64,000 bases of DNA from Solimonas sp. K1W22B-7 (GTDB lineage Bacteria > Pseudomonadota > Gammaproteobacteria > Nevskiales > Nevskiaceae), in the NCBI RefSeq assembly GCF_003428335.1, contig NZ_CP031704.1:1-64000 (forward strand), read 5' to 3'. Shown piece by piece: positions 9,847 to 23,725 of the stretch; the stretch's first letter is position 1, and each line of letters opens with the position of its first letter. The notes under the pieces are model-generated. The model was given only the letters and a program-made list of their open reading frames with translations. It was not told where the DNA came from and did not search any database. The translations under genes and the position numbers were made by a program.

Positions 9847-10854
9847 ATGAAAGCGGCACACCTGCTGTTGATGCTGGGACTGACGGCGCTGGCAGCGCCG
9901 GCGCAGGCCCTGAACATCGTGTTGTCCAACGATGACGGCTTTGAAACGGCCAATGTCCGTGCGCTGTACCAGCGGCTGAAGGCGGCGGGGCATGACGTGA
10001 TCCTGTCGGCGCCCACGCAGAACAACAGCGGCAAGGGCGGGTCGATGAACTTCCTGGTGCCGGTGACGCCGATGGCCAAGGCCAGCCGCCATGGCAGCGT
10101 CGCGGCGGGCTCGCCCGGCGTGGGCAAGGATCCGGGCGACGCGGACGTGTTCTACGTCGACGGCACGCCGGTGATGTCGATGCTCTATGGCCTCGACGTG
10201 CAGGCGGTGAAGCGCTGGAATGCGCAGCCCGACCTGGTGGTGTCCGGTTTCAACGAGGGCAACAACACCGGGCTGATCAACAACTCTTCCGGCACGGTCA
10301 ACAACCTGCTCTACGCGATCAACCGCGGCGTACCCGCGATCGCGGCCAGCTACGAGGGCACCGAGGCGCGGGCGCACACGGCGCTGGCCGCCGGCGCGCT
10401 GGAGTACGAGATCGCCGACGTGATCGTGAAACTGATCGGCAAGCTGGAAGAGAACCGCGTGGCGGGCCAGAAGCTGCTGCCGCCGGGCGTGGGCATCAAC
10501 ATCAACATTCCCAAGGTGACCGCCGGCCAGGCCGCGGCCCTGCCCTTCCGCTTCGCGCGCATGGGCCTGGCCACCGAGTACCAGCCGGTGTTCTTCGAGA
10601 AGCTGTCGGACAGCCCGCTGGCCGTGGGCTTCGGCGCCGGCGTGCCGTTGCCGGGCATCTCGTTTGCCAATGCCAGCATCGCGCCGCCGGCCGGCGTCAC
10701 CATCGCCACCGACAACGACGCGCTGTCCGAGTACAACGTGATGGAAACGCATGCGATCCCGGTGACCGTGGTCGAGGGCGTGCCGCAGGGCCGCCGCAGC
10801 AATGAAGAGCGCGTGAAGATCCAGCTGCGTGGCCTGCTGGGCGCGGCGCCATGA
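9847..10854 (+). CDS. Secreted SurE-like phosphatase/nucleotidase
   Basis: SurE-fold acid phosphatase, predicted to remove phosphate from nucleotides in the periplasm. The ATG at 9847 follows AGGGAGAGA and begins a signal peptide (MKAAHLLLMLGLTALAAPAQA) leading straight into the SurE core LNIVLSNDDGFETANVRAL with the metal-binding DD pair. Later blocks are SGKGGS, DGTPVMSMLYGL and SGFNEGNNTG. At 335 aa it is longer than the roughly 250-aa cytoplasmic SurE, and the export signal sets it apart from the stress-survival enzyme next to pcm. It overlaps the next gene by 4 bp. Confidence 0.85.
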   Translation: MKAAHLLLMLGLTALAAPAQALNIVLSNDDGFETANVRALYQRLKAAGHDVILSAPTQNNSGKGGSMNFLVPVTPMAKASRHGSVAAGSPGVGKDPGDADVFYVDGTPVMSMLYGLDVQAVKRWNAQPDLVVSGFNEGNNTGLINNSSGTVNNLLYAINRGVPAIAASYEGTEARAHTALAAGALEYEIADVIVKLIGKLEENRVAGQKLLPPGVGININIPKVTAGQAAALPFRFARMGLATEYQPVFFEKLSDSPLAVGFGAGVPLPGISFANASIAPPAGVTIATDNDALSEYNVMETHAIPVTVVEGVPQGRRSNEERVKIQLRGLLGAAP

Positions 10855-11489
10855 GGCGGCGCCTGGCCTTGGGCCTGCTGGCGGCGCTGGCGCTGGCGGG
10901 CTGTGACGACGACAAGGGCCCGGCCGACAACGGCCCCAAAGTGGAACTGCCGGCGATGAGTCCAGGGGCGCATGCCCTGCGCCTGACCGGCGATGCGGCC
11001 GGCGTGTCCGGCTGGGGCTTCATGGCCGACGACGGCCGCGGCTTCGTGCAGCTGGCGCCGCAGTCCGATGCGCCCAGCACGGTGGTGTTCACCCGCGCCG
11101 GCCGCGGCAAGGCCTGGCGTCGGGTGCCGGCGGCCACCGCGCCCCAGACCCTGGCGGCGGCCCTGGACGAGCCGCAGGCGGCCGCCGCGGCACCGGTGCT
11201 GGCCGGCAGTTACGACGCCCTGCTCGGCGGCGCCCCTGCCCGCTTCACCGTGGCGGCCGATGGTGCCCTCTCGGCCGCCAGCGGCGAGTGCACCTTGTCC
11301 GGGCGGCTGGACCCGGGCAAGGCCTACGCCGGTGCATTTCCTGTACAGGCAAGTGTCGCTGGCTGCGCGGCCCTGGCGGGAAGTTATCGGGGACTGGCCT
11401 TCGCCGATCCGGACGCCAAAAACGCCCGATTTCGGGTCGTTTTACATGACGCCGGCAAAATCATCGATTTCTACGCTTTCGCGCGTTAA
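10851..11489 (+). CDS. Hypothetical lipoprotein, coupled to the SurE-like gene
   Basis: Not recognised. The 212-residue product starts with a lipoprotein signal (MRRRLALGLLAALALAGCDDD), so it is probably anchored by Cys18. The mature part is Ala/Gly-rich with four further Cys-containing segments (GECTLSG, VAGCAALAG) that may be disulphide-linked. Its ATG overlaps the SurE-like stop (ATGA), implying translational coupling and a joint envelope role. A strong terminator follows. Confidence 0.75.
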   Translation: MRRRLALGLLAALALAGCDDDKGPADNGPKVELPAMSPGAHALRLTGDAAGVSGWGFMADDGRGFVQLAPQSDAPSTVVFTRAGRGKAWRRVPAATAPQTLAAALDEPQAAAAAPVLAGSYDALLGGAPARFTVAADGALSAASGECTLSGRLDPGKAYAGAFPVQASVAGCAALAGSYRGLAFADPDAKNARFRVVLHDAGKIIDFYAFAR

Positions 11490-11511
11490 AACCCGCTGAT
11501 TTTGCTTCTTG

Positions 11512-11536
11512 AGCCCGGCTTCGCCGGGCTTTTTTA
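11512..11536 (+). terminator. Rho-independent terminator
   Basis: AGCCCGGCTTCGCCGGGCT hairpin followed by a run of T, placed 22 bp after the lipoprotein stop. Confidence 0.9.
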
Positions 11537-11587
11537 ATGAACCGGCAAGCTCTTTGCTGTAATAAGGAGGGGCCAAATCGGTTTTGA

Positions 11588-11615
11588 TTGACGCTCTGCG
11601 CTGCATTCTTATAAT
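11588..11615 (+). promoter_or_regulatory. Sigma-70 promoter of gltBD
   Basis: -35 TTGACG at 11588-11593 and a perfect -10 TATAAT at 11610-11615, separated by 16 bp. The leader to gltB is about 117 bases, long enough for leader-level control, although I see no clear riboswitch. Confidence 0.75.
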
Positions 11616-11739
11616 GGAATGTTGCACCGCAGCGATTCGCCCCCCGACTGGCACCCGAACGTGTCCGCAGGCCGCGCCAAAAACCGCAGGCCAGAGGGGA
11701 GTGTCGCCGCTGTAAATCTGAAAGCAAGGTAAAACGGTC

Positions 11740-17630
<5,891 letters not shown>

Positions 17631-17658
17631 TCCCGCAGCGACAAGGCTGAAAGAGCCA

Positions 17659-17694
17659 ATCCGGGGTCAGCGCAAGCGACCCCGGATTTTTTTT
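17659..17694 (+). terminator. Rho-independent terminator of gltBD
   Basis: ATCCGGGGTC (17659-17668) pairs with GACCCCGGAT (17679-17688), followed by eight T. Confidence 0.92.
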
Positions 17695-17721
17695 GCCTGA
17701 AGATTATTCAGCCGCAGTAGC

Positions 17722-17870
17722 TGTCCCCTCTCCCGCTTGCGGGAGAGGGTGGCTCGAAGGGCCGGGAGAGGGTTTCTGTAAATGGTGGTCTGGCTATCCA
17801 TTCCCCGAGTTCCAGAAACCCTCTCCCGCCCCTGACGGGGCACCCTCTCCCACAAGTGTGAGAGGGGACA
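17722..17870. repeat. GGGAGAGGGTTTCTG inverted-repeat element, copy 1
   Basis: Intergenic composite repeat between gltD and the EamA gene. Outer hairpins are CCCTCTCCCGCTTGCGGGAG and a diverged CCCTCTCCCACAAGTGTGAG. The inner inverted repeat has GGGAGAGGGTTTCTGTAA on the left and a complementary CCAGAAACCCTCTCCC on the right around a roughly 35-base centre. Related copies occur at 40645, 44701 and 50940. The gene-free stretch 17631-18003 holds this, the terminator and the start region of the next gene. Confidence 0.85.
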
Positions 17871-18003
17871 GAAAGTAGAGAACCAGGCGTTGCATTAGTT
17901 GCAAGCAAGACGCACCTCCAACCCGTTCACCCCGAGTAGCGCCGCGAAGCGCCGCGTATCGAGGGGCCCAACCCAGCTCGGGCGTATAACAGTTACACAG
18001 CAC

Positions 18004-18912
18004 ATGAACACCACAACAACAGCACCCGAAAACCTCCGCCGCGGCTACCTCTTCGCCGCCCTCACCGTCGCCATCTGGACCGGCTTCGTCCTGGTCTCGC
18101 GCATGGCCGGCAAGGGCGCGCTCACCGCCTTCGACGTCACCGCCCTGCGCTTCGGCGTGGCCGCCGTCATCCTGCTGCCGTTGCTGCTGATCAAGGGTCT
18201 CGGCTCCCTGCGCAACCCGCGCCGCCTCGCCGCCTGCGTCCTCACCGGCGGCCTCGGCTACGCGCTGCTCTGCTACAGCGGCTTCTACTTCGCCCCCGCC
18301 GCGCACGGCTCCATCCTGCTCAGCGGCACCATGCCCTTCCTCACCGCCGTCCTCGCCTGGCTGTTCCTGGGCGAGCGCCCCGGCACGCAGAAGCAGATCG
18401 CCCTGCTCGTCACCGCCGCCGGCATCGCCTGCATGGCGCTGCAGACCTTCGGTCACGGGGTCGAGGGACGCAGCTGGATCGGTGACCTGCTATTCGTGAG
18501 CGCAAGCACCAGCTGGTGCGTCTTCACCATCCTGGTCCGCCGCTGGCAGATCAGGCCCTGGGACGCGGCTGCGGGCGTGTCGGTGACATCGGCGGCGCTG
18601 TTCCTGCCGGTGTATTTCCTGGCCCTGCCCAAGCACATCGATGTAGCACCCTGGCAGGAGATCGCCCTGCAGGCCGGCTACCAGGGCGTGCTGGTGGTGA
18701 TCATCGCGATGGTGCTGTACACGCGGGCGGTGGCGGAGCTGGGGCCGACGAGGCTCGCTGCAGTCATGGCGACGGTGCCGGCGATATCGGCATTACTGGC
18801 GTGGCCAGTGCTGGGGGAGGCGTTGACGCCGTTGTTGGGCGTTGGCATCACGCTGGTGACGGCGGGCGCGCTGATCGGCGCGGTGACGCGGACTTCGGCG
18901 TGGGCGAAGTAG
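18004..18912 (+). CDS. EamA/DMT-family transporter
   Basis: Inner-membrane drug/metabolite transporter, typically an exporter of amino acids or small metabolites. The 302-residue product starting at ATG 18004 (MNTTTTAPENLRRGYLFAAL) has two EamA repeats and about ten hydrophobic segments, with the usual SRMAGKGALTAFDVTALRF in repeat 1 and GPTRLAAVMATVPAISALLAWPVLGE in repeat 2. An in-frame start at 17899 is rejected because it runs through non-coding repeat DNA. The substrate cannot be inferred. Confidence 0.88.
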   Translation: MNTTTTAPENLRRGYLFAALTVAIWTGFVLVSRMAGKGALTAFDVTALRFGVAAVILLPLLLIKGLGSLRNPRRLAACVLTGGLGYALLCYSGFYFAPAAHGSILLSGTMPFLTAVLAWLFLGERPGTQKQIALLVTAAGIACMALQTFGHGVEGRSWIGDLLFVSASTSWCVFTILVRRWQIRPWDAAAGVSVTSAALFLPVYFLALPKHIDVAPWQEIALQAGYQGVLVVIIAMVLYTRAVAELGPTRLAAVMATVPAISALLAWPVLGEALTPLLGVGITLVTAGALIGAVTRTSAWAK

Positions 18913-18952
18913 GCCTGAGGATGACGAGCGCCTCGCGACGCCATATCTCACT

Positions 18953-19001
18953 ACCTGACACCCGGTTCAGGTAGACGATATGCGAGTGAAGTCTCTAGTC
19001 T
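18953..19001 (+). promoter_or_regulatory. lux-box-like promoter 1
   Basis: 20-bp palindrome ACCTGACACCCGGTTCAGGT at 18953-18972, fitting the CT-N12-AG lux-box rule with ACCTG/CAGGT ends, then 23 bases, then TAGTCT at 18996-19001. The same layout recurs at 29901 and 34189. The downstream gene is the frameshifted hypothetical starting near 19037. LuxR-type control is inference; no luxI or luxR homologue lies in the window. Confidence 0.6.
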
Positions 19002-19036
19002 AAAAGACACGAGGCGCAAAACACGGGAGAAGAGTG

Positions 19037-19153
19037 GTGTCCGTCCAGCTGATCGTCATCGCCGTAAAGGCAAATGTAAGCGCCCCCTTTCAGAACGGAT
19101 ACGGCTGGGTAGGCGATGACAACCTTGCCATCAAGCACCGCCATGGCGAGACT
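19037..19153 (+). pseudogene. 5' part of a frameshifted hypothetical gene
   Basis: From GTG 19037 (after GGGAGA) a reading frame encodes MSVQLIVIAVKANVSAPFQN followed by GYGWVGDDNLAIKHRHGE, then continues with noise to a stop near 19197. The adjacent frame takes over at about 19150 with DWDADSYSFGWLYDGLTAVG and runs into the hypothetical CDS at 19204. One missing base around 19148-19152 would join them into one protein of about 206 residues. It could be a true inactivation or a sequencing error. Confidence 0.5.
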
Positions 19154-19203
19154 GGGATGCCGACAGCTACTCCTTCGGCTGGCTCTACGACGGACTGACA
19201 GCC

Positions 19204-19656
19204 GTGGGCCTGCGCACCCTTGCGCTTGAACAGATGCGGGAGTTCCTGGAGACCTACAAGGGCGACCGCATTGCCATGTTCACGGATCACGATGATGCAG
19301 AACGGATCGACTCCTTCGGCTTGTCGAAGAAGCCCGGCAAGAAATTCGTCTCGCAACTCAAGAAGAAGGATTTTCTCCATGGGCGCTTCAGGATCGAAAA
19401 CAGCGCCCTTGGAAAGAGCTACACCACGCAGTCCGCGGATTGGTTCGTGCCGCTCAAGAGCGGGAAGGTCAGCAGCGTCGGCATCAAGCGATTCATCAAG
19501 CGGCTGGTCTCGCCGTCGATGGCGCCCGATTCGCTGGTCAACACCTTCGGGGTTCTGGCGTGGTACGAAGACCTTGGACCCATTGCGGAACTGGTCAAGG
19601 AAGCGAACTCCGGTGGGCACGACCTGACGATTTCGGTCATTCCGGAGAAGGCGTGA
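19204..19656 (+). CDS. Hypothetical protein (probably the main part of a frameshifted gene)
   Basis: Family not recognised. As a stand-alone frame it would start at GTG 19204 (150 aa, VGLRTLALEQMREFLETYKG). Coding character continues upstream in the same frame to a stop at 19117, and no good ribosome-binding site precedes 19204, so I infer that it is the remainder of the gene starting at 19037. The sequence is charged and soluble-looking (FTDHDDAERIDSFGLSKK), with no membrane segment. It is the only gene behind lux-box-like promoter 1. Confidence 0.55.
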   Translation: MGLRTLALEQMREFLETYKGDRIAMFTDHDDAERIDSFGLSKKPGKKFVSQLKKKDFLHGRFRIENSALGKSYTTQSADWFVPLKSGKVSSVGIKRFIKRLVSPSMAPDSLVNTFGVLAWYEDLGPIAELVKEANSGGHDLTISVIPEKA

Positions 19657-19693
19657 AGCGAGAAGCTGGATACATTTGTTTTACGCTGCGCCG

Positions 19694-19710
19694 AAAATCT
19701 GTCCCCTTTG
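19694..19710 (-). repeat. GGGGACA motif, left edge of the AT-richer cassette
   Basis: Minus-strand CAAAGGGGACAGATTTT. A similar AAGGGGACA motif in opposite orientation lies at 22812-22830 beyond the cassette, and another at about 26936. Such sequences resemble remnants of REP/transposase-associated repeats. Confidence 0.45.
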
Positions 19711-19769
19711 TTTTGTTTCGTCCCTCTTGCTTGCGTTGTTTCGTTGTTTGGAAAATCTAGGGAGCTATC

Positions 19770-20582
19770 GTGTCTACCCCATGCTACGAAGAACCAGCAG
19801 CCGGGAGTGCCCTTCAGCAGGGCGACATACTGCATTGGCCCAAGGCGGCGAACTGCTTTGAAGCCGCCGGTGTTGTAGTGACGGCCGACTGCGATTTGGC
19901 ACGAGGAAAACACTGGGGCAAGGTATCAGTGGTCCCTCTTATTTCAATGCAAAACTGCGTTGAAGAGCTCATGGCGCCAAAGTTACTTGAACGCTGTACG
20001 GATAAGCTTTTCGAAAAGCTTAAGAAGCAACTCAGAAAGAAATTTGGCGGGGAGGAAATTTCAAAGGACATTCTTGAGATTCACCTCTCCTCCGAGAAAA
20101 TTCCGGATGAATGGAGAGATGACGCAGAAATAGACACGCTTGCTAAGTTGGTTCGACAGGCGCGGCGGCATGAATCTACGATACCCCCCCTCGAGTGTTT
20201 GGCTATGGCATATAAACAACTCGAGGCAAAGCCGAATAGTGTGTTACTCAACAAGATTCAAACTGCGCTTCAACAGCCGCCGGGGGATGTACTAGTCCTA
20301 CCTCTGATTTCACTTCTACCGTTTGAAGCAAGGGTGGCTTGGCTTCGTGTGTTACGAGAGGTTGAAGATATTCAAGTCGCGCTTAAAGCGAGTGAGTACA
20401 CGGACGGGATGGCACAAAGAGTAGCCAGACTGGGGCCAATCTGGAGGTACAAGCTGACCCAGAAGTTGGCTCAAGTATTTTCCGACATAGGCCTGCCAGA
20501 CGAAGATGAAGCCACAGTGAAGACAGACATAGTCTCCTATGGACAGCAGTTATCACATCAATACACTCCGGAAGGCGTGTAG
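19770..20582 (+). CDS. Unknown protein, partner of the helicase gene
   Basis: Not recognised. The GTG start at 19770 is preceded by AGGGAG at a good distance and gives 270 residues. The N-terminal part reads AAGVVVTADCDLARGKHWGK with a conserved-looking TADCDLA segment. A charged, Lys-rich helical stretch (KLFEKLKKQLRKKFGGEE) and a DVLVLPLISLLPFEARVAWL block follow. No signal peptide or membrane span. Codon use is clearly AT-richer than in neighbouring genes, as in the next gene 24 bp downstream, so the pair probably entered together. A role as sensor or effector of a helicase system is speculation from context. Confidence 0.75.
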   Translation: MSTPCYEEPAAGSALQQGDILHWPKAANCFEAAGVVVTADCDLARGKHWGKVSVVPLISMQNCVEELMAPKLLERCTDKLFEKLKKQLRKKFGGEEISKDILEIHLSSEKIPDEWRDDAEIDTLAKLVRQARRHESTIPPLECLAMAYKQLEAKPNSVLLNKIQTALQQPPGDVLVLPLISLLPFEARVAWLRVLREVEDIQVALKASEYTDGMAQRVARLGPIWRYKLTQKLAQVFSDIGLPDEDEATVKTDIVSYGQQLSHQYTPEGV

Positions 20583-20606
20583 CGCCTGCAGTTACCGAGA
20601 CTTCAT

Positions 20607-22769
20607 ATGACAAAATTCTTAGTGATAACGGAAGGAGCCGCTGAAGCGGCCCTGTCACAGGGCGAGGTGCAACTTCGCGAACCATTCTTGTCCGAGGGCG
20701 GCGACTACGGCATTACGCGAATGGATGATGCGGCGCATGATGCGGTGGCTTTTGCTACGGCTCGGGATTCGCGCGAGCCAAGATATGCAGTTATCAGCGT
20801 AGATGAACTAAACCGCCTGCCGGCTAAGGCAGCTCGAGATGTATTTGCCCGAATACACAGGGTGTTGAAGGCATCTTACAAGTTCCCTATACGCCTCCCG
20901 ACCTCTTGGTCGGAGTATCACCATCAAAATCGCTTTGCATTCTTTGCTGTGCCGAAAGAATGGGGCAGCTACAGGTGGATTGCTGATTACGATGATCACA
21001 GGAAGTGCGTAAATTTTTCGCAGCTGAGTAGTGCAGCTGGGCCAATAGTGCTTGAGACTCTTCGTCCCGGTACGTCGCCTGATCTCGCGGAGGCATTGGA
21101 AACTGCACTGATAGCGGCGAGAAACGCACGGCGCACGGATACCACTCTGGAATCGTTGGTTAGTCGCGTGGACTTTGATGCAATTGGCGGCGGCGCCATA
21201 TCGAAGTCCTACATGTATGAAGAATGGACCAATAGACTTTCCGCTAGTCAGCAAAAGGTTCTCGAAATACCGCCGCTATCTAGCATACGGATCGTCGGTC
21301 ATGCCGGTACTGGAAAAACTCTAGCACTTTGTCTCAGAACCATTTTCGAATGCCGAAGTGCAGAGAAAGAGAAAAAGCCGATTCGAATTTTATTCACAAC
21401 GCATAGTTGGGCGATGGCAGAGCGCGTTGATGAGACGCTCACCACGTTAAACGGGGGTACGCCCCGCGTTGAGATTACGGTATTTCCTCTTCTACAAATA
21501 CTGATTGACGCGTTGGGAGGTTCTGCGGCCTCCTCACTGAGCATTCTTGGCGATGACTCAACCGATGGTAGAAAGCGGCAAATCGAGATCATAGGAGAGC
21601 TAGTTCAATCTTTTTCTAGCTCAGACCGAAAATCTTTTACGGCAGCGGGGCTTTCAAAGCACATCGCGGAGGCTCTCGACTCAGCCGGTACGTCCATCGA
21701 GCGGGCGGAGCTTGTTGAGGACATATATCAGGAGATTAACGGCGTTCTTTCGGCCGATGCGGTGTCGCTTGGCGATCAGCGCAAGGTTGATGAGTATCTA
21801 AAGCAAGATCGAGCCGACGACATGCCACCCTTCCGGCGAAGAGGCGATAGGCTCCTTGCACTGGCCACATATGGCCGATTTATACACAGGCTGCGAGACG
21901 GTGGTTACGTCACCACAGATCAGCTCGTAAGCGACGTGGTACGGATACTTGAAACCTTCTCGTGGGCCGTTAGGCGAGAAGCGGAGGGATATGACGTAAT
22001 TGTTGTCGATGAGCTACAGCTTTTTGATGCGCAGGAAAGGTTTGCGCTTACGTTGCTAACGCGTTCGCCCCAACAAGCGGCATTCGTAAGCGCGGAAGAT
22101 CCCAGCCAGGGAATCTTCTCCGCCATTTCTCCCGCATGGCGAAAAGGGTTGCCCGAAAAGAAATTGGCGGCACCCATCGAATTTCGCGAGGCGCATCGAT
22201 TCGATGCGGGAGTGCTCCGCTTTGTTACGCATCTTTATCGATGTTTCCCTTTAAACACGCAGGCTATCGCCATAGGAGATACTTCGATAAATTCGGGGGC
22301 AACTCCAGAATTATTCCAAGAGACTACATTGGAAGGTATTGCACAACGCGTTTCTGCAATAGCGATGGAGGAGCAAGCTACACAAGCGGCAGAGGACCGC
22401 CTGGCTATTATTGATCTGGACGGTGCGGCTGAGCCCGTTGCGCGGGCCCTCAACTACAGGGGGTTGAAAGTCACAATACTCCATAGTCTCGATGACGTTG
22501 AAAAGCTTAGCTATTCACGCCGCTCCATTGTGGTTGGGCCGTGGCAGTTTCTTGGAGGCACGCAGTTCACATCTGTTGTTGTTATTAGTCAAAGCGGTAC
22601 CACGTCTAGCAGCACTTTCGGAAGATTGCGAGAGCTGACAGGTGTGTATGTTGCTTCCAGTAGGGCGGCAAAGAGATTGAGCTTAGTCGTCGCCGGGAAA
22701 CTACATCCAGCAATCGAATCTGCCCTCAGTCAAGGGTTAATAAAAAAGGGAGACGTTAAAAAGCATTAA
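20607..22769 (+). CDS. SF1/UvrD-like helicase-domain protein
   Basis: 720-residue ATPase with superfamily-1 helicase features: a Q-like motif LSASQQKVLEIPPLS, Walker A GHAGTGKT at 231-238, Walker B DVIVVDELQ at 463-471 (D468, E469, Q471), and a motif VI-like GVYVASSRAAKRL at 679-691. The first 200 residues (MTKFLVITEGAAEAALSQGE onward) match no helicase domain that I recognise and may be a specific effector or sensor region. Base composition is AT-richer than the chromosome. With the preceding gene it forms a two-gene operon. UvrD-like proteins occur in defence systems such as Gabija, but no GajA-like OLD nuclease is present here. Confidence 0.82.
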   Translation: MTKFLVITEGAAEAALSQGEVQLREPFLSEGGDYGITRMDDAAHDAVAFATARDSREPRYAVISVDELNRLPAKAARDVFARIHRVLKASYKFPIRLPTSWSEYHHQNRFAFFAVPKEWGSYRWIADYDDHRKCVNFSQLSSAAGPIVLETLRPGTSPDLAEALETALIAARNARRTDTTLESLVSRVDFDAIGGGAISKSYMYEEWTNRLSASQQKVLEIPPLSSIRIVGHAGTGKTLALCLRTIFECRSAEKEKKPIRILFTTHSWAMAERVDETLTTLNGGTPRVEITVFPLLQILIDALGGSAASSLSILGDDSTDGRKRQIEIIGELVQSFSSSDRKSFTAAGLSKHIAEALDSAGTSIERAELVEDIYQEINGVLSADAVSLGDQRKVDEYLKQDRADDMPPFRRRGDRLLALATYGRFIHRLRDGGYVTTDQLVSDVVRILETFSWAVRREAEGYDVIVVDELQLFDAQERFALTLLTRSPQQAAFVSAEDPSQGIFSAISPAWRKGLPEKKLAAPIEFREAHRFDAGVLRFVTHLYRCFPLNTQAIAIGDTSINSGATPELFQETTLEGIAQRVSAIAMEEQATQAAEDRLAIIDLDGAAEPVARALNYRGLKVTILHSLDDVEKLSYSRRSIVVGPWQFLGGTQFTSVVVISQSGTTSSSTFGRLRELTGVYVASSRAAKRLSLVVAGKLHPAIESALSQGLIKKGDVKKH

Positions 22770-22811
22770 AAAGTAGTAAGAGCGGAGGGGCGACCGGGAA
22801 CGGCTTAGGCT

Positions 22812-22830
22812 ATAAGGGGACACCATTTAC
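22812..22830 (+). repeat. GGGGACA motif, right edge of the AT-richer cassette
   Basis: ATAAGGGGACACCATTTAC, an imperfect inverted counterpart of the motif at 19694-19710. Nearby AGCGGAGGG (22781-22789) and CCCTCCGCT (22830-22838) form a separate 9-bp inverted repeat. Confidence 0.4.
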
Positions 22831-22873
22831 CCTCCGCTCCGCATGAGCAACATGCAGGGCCAGCTGCAACCGC

Positions 22874-23644
22874 CTACGTCCCCCGCCCCCCGATACACTC
22901 CGCCAGCGCCGCCGGATCCAGCAGCGTGAAGATGCTGTTGTGCACACTGATCCAGCCCAGCCGGCGGAACTCCGCCACTTGCTGGTGGATGCTCTGCCGG
23001 GTCGCGCCCAGCAGCATGCCCAGCTCTTCCTGCGGCAGCTTCACGGGAATGACGATGCGGCCTTCTTCCAGGGTGCCGTAGAGGTAGGCCAGTTGCAGCA
23101 GCCGCTTGGCCAGGCGCGCCCGCACGCTCAGCACGGCCTGGTCCTCGATCAGGCCCAGCAGGCCTCTTACCCAGCGCAGCAGCAGCTCGGTGAACTGCCG
23201 GTAGTAGTGTGGGTGCTCGCCAAGAATGGCGACCAGGTCGGCCCGCCGCAGCAGGCGCGTCTGCGAGTTACAGAAGGCCCGGCAGGTGGAGGAACTCGGT
23301 GCTCCGTCCAGTGCCGAACTGAGCCCCACGCAGCTGCCGGGCTCGAACAGGTAGAGGATGAATTCGTGGCCGTCGGTGGTGACCGTGCTGGAGCGGATCT
23401 CGCCGCTCTCGACAAAGTAGAGGCCGTCGGCCCGCTCGCCCTTGTGGAACAGCACTTCACCCGCGCGGAACGGGCGCGGAACGGTGGCCGCGGCGAAGCG
23501 CTGCAGGAGGTCCGGCGGCAGGTCGCGCATCCATTCCGCCAGGGCGACCGCATCCATGCCCAGCGCGGGCAGCAGATGCCGCGGGTCGCCGGGACGCAGG
23601 GTCTTTGACAAATGTAAAGTTTTTGACAGCGGACCTTGAGTCAC
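22874..23644 (-). CDS. Crp/Fnr-family transcriptional regulator
   Basis: Cyclic-nucleotide-binding-fold regulator with an N-terminal effector domain (FRAGEVLFHKGERADGLYFVE through LFEPGSCVGLSSALDG) and a C-terminal helix-turn-helix (LPQEELGMLLGATRQSIHQQ, then VAEFRRLGWI). It lacks the N-terminal Cys cluster of Fnr, so it is not an oxygen sensor of that type. The annotated start is GTG 23644 (256 aa), with GGGGAGG almost touching it. A later start is possible and would leave an FNR-like box (23605-23618) in the promoter. Divergent from the secreted esterase gene, which it may control. Confidence 0.85.
   Translation of the reverse strand: MTQGPLSKTLHLSKTLRPGDPRHLLPALGMDAVALAEWMRDLPPDLLQRFAAATVPRPFRAGEVLFHKGERADGLYFVESGEIRSSTVTTDGHEFILYLFEPGSCVGLSSALDGAPSSSTCRAFCNSQTRLLRRADLVAILGEHPHYYRQFTELLLRWVRGLLGLIEDQAVLSVRARLAKRLLQLAYLYGTLEEGRIVIPVKLPQEELGMLLGATRQSIHQQVAEFRRLGWISVHNSIFTLLDPAALAECIGGRGT
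23605..23618. promoter_or_regulatory. FNR/DNR-like box
   Basis: TTGACAAATGTAAA differs from the TTGAC-N4-GTCAA form by one base. It lies between (or just inside) the crp/fnr-like gene and the divergent esterase gene, so autoregulation or control of the esterase is possible. Confidence 0.35.
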
Positions 23645-23725
23645 CTCCCCACTATAGACCCCGTCGTCGTGCGGCGACCAGTTCCGGCGGGGTCTTCCCC
23701 CGGCTGACCAAAATGGGGAGAGATC

